NCBI GenBank assembly: GCA_903895005.1
Contig: CAITSH010000485.1
Location: 1-15,751, forward strand
DNA length: 15,751 nt
From: an uncultured Pseudomonadota bacterium
GTDB lineage: Bacteria; Pseudomonadota; Gammaproteobacteria; Burkholderiales; SG8-39
Direction of reading: 5' to 3'
How positions within the stretch are numbered: the stretch's first letter is position 1; each line of letters opens with the position of its first letter. The position numbers and the translations under genes are program-made. Under the pieces are notes generated by a model that saw nothing but the letters and a program-made list of their open reading frames with translations, was not told the DNA's origin and ran no database searches. Below, one piece after another: positions 14,988 through 15,751 of the stretch.

Positions 14988-15533
14988 TCAGGCCAGCAGC
15001 GACAGCCCTTTCGATACGACGCCGACCGGGTCGGCATAAGCGCGCGCCAGTTGCGCCGCTTTTTGCATGAGTTCGCGCGTGGACGGTGCTGCATCGCTCG
15101 CCGCCGTTGTTGCGGGGGAGCTGACCGTGATGCTGGCCTTGTCCTGTGTGGGCGCGGCAGCGGCCTGCACGCCGTGTTCGCGATGATGATGGTGATGAGG
15201 GCCGCCGGTACCCTGGCCACCCGCGCTTGCGATTTGCGCGAGGATGCTGCTGACCGCGTCGGTCGTCTCCTGCGGTGTGAGCTTGCAGTCGCCGTTGGTA
15301 TCGAGCGCATTGAATACGGCGTCTGAGGTACCCGTGCCGCCGCTTGTCTTGCCGCGGTCGCCCGCGCCACCCTTGTAGAGCGTGCTGAACGCCGTGTCCA
15401 GCGTCGCCTTGTCGATGGACCCTTTGCCGCCGGTATCCAGTCGGGCAAAAAGCCGGCTGACCAGTTGCGAGGCGTCCGCGCGTTGCGTGCCCTGTAAGAA
15501 CGATGTGCTGTCCGGTTTGCCGATGCCATTCAT
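14988..15533 (-). CDS. EF-hand calcium-binding protein with a histidine cluster
   Basis: A protein of 181 residues without a signal peptide or membrane segment. Residues 78-89 (DTNGDCKLTPQE) form a canonical EF-hand loop with Asp78, Asn80, Asp82 and Glu89. An earlier loop (DTGGKGSIDKAT, 33-44) is degenerate and may not bind calcium. A run of five His with two nearby (PHHHHHREHG, 112-121) lies in a Gly-rich linker and could bind another metal. The C terminus is helical (LMQKAAQLARAYADPVG). The start at 15533 has GGGGAG upstream and is preferred over the in-frame ATG 11 codons earlier. Proteins of this outline occur in proteobacteria, and some plant pathogens use EF-hand proteins of similar kind (XopAW) as type III effectors. 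Nothing here shows secretion. Its terminator isolates it from the catabolic genes. The role is unknown. Confidence 0.85.
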   Translation of the reverse strand: MNGIGKPDSTSFLQGTQRADASQLVSRLFARLDTGGKGSIDKATLDTAFSTLYKGGAGDRGKTSGGTGTSDAVFNALDTNGDCKLTPQETTDAVSSILAQIASAGGQGTGGPHHHHHREHGVQAAAAPTQDKASITVSSPATTAASDAAPSTRELMQKAAQLARAYADPVGVVSKGLSLLA

Positions 15534-15751
15534 GCTGTTGCTCCCCGCGGGATGCCCATGAGGCAATGTACGCGCGCTGGCCTTCCGGCGCGGTGTGAGC
15601 AGGCAGGAGAAAGCCGCTCTTCTCGTGGCATCGCCAGCAAATGCCCGTCTGGCGAGGATCTTCAGCCATTCCCCCGCACGAAGCAGCGCGGCGTTACGGC
15701 TCTTAAGAACGAGCGTCGGCTGGAAAGCCCCGCCAGATAAGGGTTTGCAGC
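15534..15751. other. Upstream region of the EF-hand gene, no gene recognised
   Basis: These 218 bases hold no open frame with protein character. The one structure I see is a 7-bp perfect inverted repeat TCGCCAG (15631-15637) and CTGGCGA (15649-15655) with an 11-base spacer, which could be a protein site or an mRNA hairpin in the leader. It matches no riboswitch I know. No -35/-10 pair is convincing. Confidence 0.4.

Noticed and set aside
14893..15669. Minus-strand open frame of 258 codons overlapping the EF-hand gene
   Set aside because: It runs through the terminator hairpin and is Arg/Gly/His-rich low-complexity; the EF-hand loops are in another frame.

Overview
The window is GC-rich chromosomal DNA, most likely from a betaproteobacterium of the order Burkholderiales. 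The main reason is the presence of four different Bug/TctC-type periplasmic solute-binding proteins in under 16 kb, an expansion typical of Bordetella, Cupriavidus and Polaromonas-like genomes. There are 14 genes: the tail of one at the left edge and 13 complete ones. I see no rRNA, tRNA, CRISPR array, transposase or recognisable transcriptional regulator. The assignment to a lineage is inference; no marker gene is present.

Left part (1-3043, plus strand): the last codons of an unidentified gene, a small exported cupredoxin-like protein with a run of nine G in its signal peptide, a 514-residue multi-spanning membrane protein, and a Bug receptor. Gaps are 21 bp, a 4-bp ATGA overlap and 1 bp, so this is an operon.

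Central part (3068-14777, minus strand, read from right to left): an amidohydrolase-2 family metal-dependent decarboxylase; a G/C-rich intergenic repeat made of two hairpins; an orphan xanthine-dehydrogenase-type molybdopterin subunit; two adjacent Bug receptors; a PEP mutase/isocitrate lyase family protein lacking the lyase cysteine; an Ldh/malate dehydrogenase family oxidoreductase; a third Bug receptor that may be a lipoprotein; a NicC-like FAD monooxygenase; an alpha/beta hydrolase resembling 3-oxoadipate enol-lactonase; and a short 3-hydroxyacyl-CoA dehydrogenase family protein. The Bug-monooxygenase-hydrolase segment is joined by TAATG and ATGA junctions and is probably translationally coupled.

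Taken together the central genes look like a catabolic island for an aromatic or N-heteroaromatic carboxylate. Receptors would capture the acid, a molybdenum hydroxylase subunit and a flavin monooxygenase would hydroxylate the ring, a decarboxylase could remove a carboxylate, and a hydrolase plus hydroxyacid dehydrogenases could process ring-opening products. No ring-cleavage dioxygenase, no TctA/TctB membrane subunits and no Mo-enzyme FeS or FAD subunits lie in the window, so the pathway is incomplete here and the substrate is not determined. The strongest single observation is that the NicC-like enzyme keeps the NicC scaffold but replaces two of the three active-site histidines I remember for NicC.

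Right part (14931-15751): a minus-strand EF-hand calcium-binding protein with a histidine cluster, closed by a clear intrinsic terminator that separates it from the catabolic genes, and a 218-bp upstream region without a recognisable gene.
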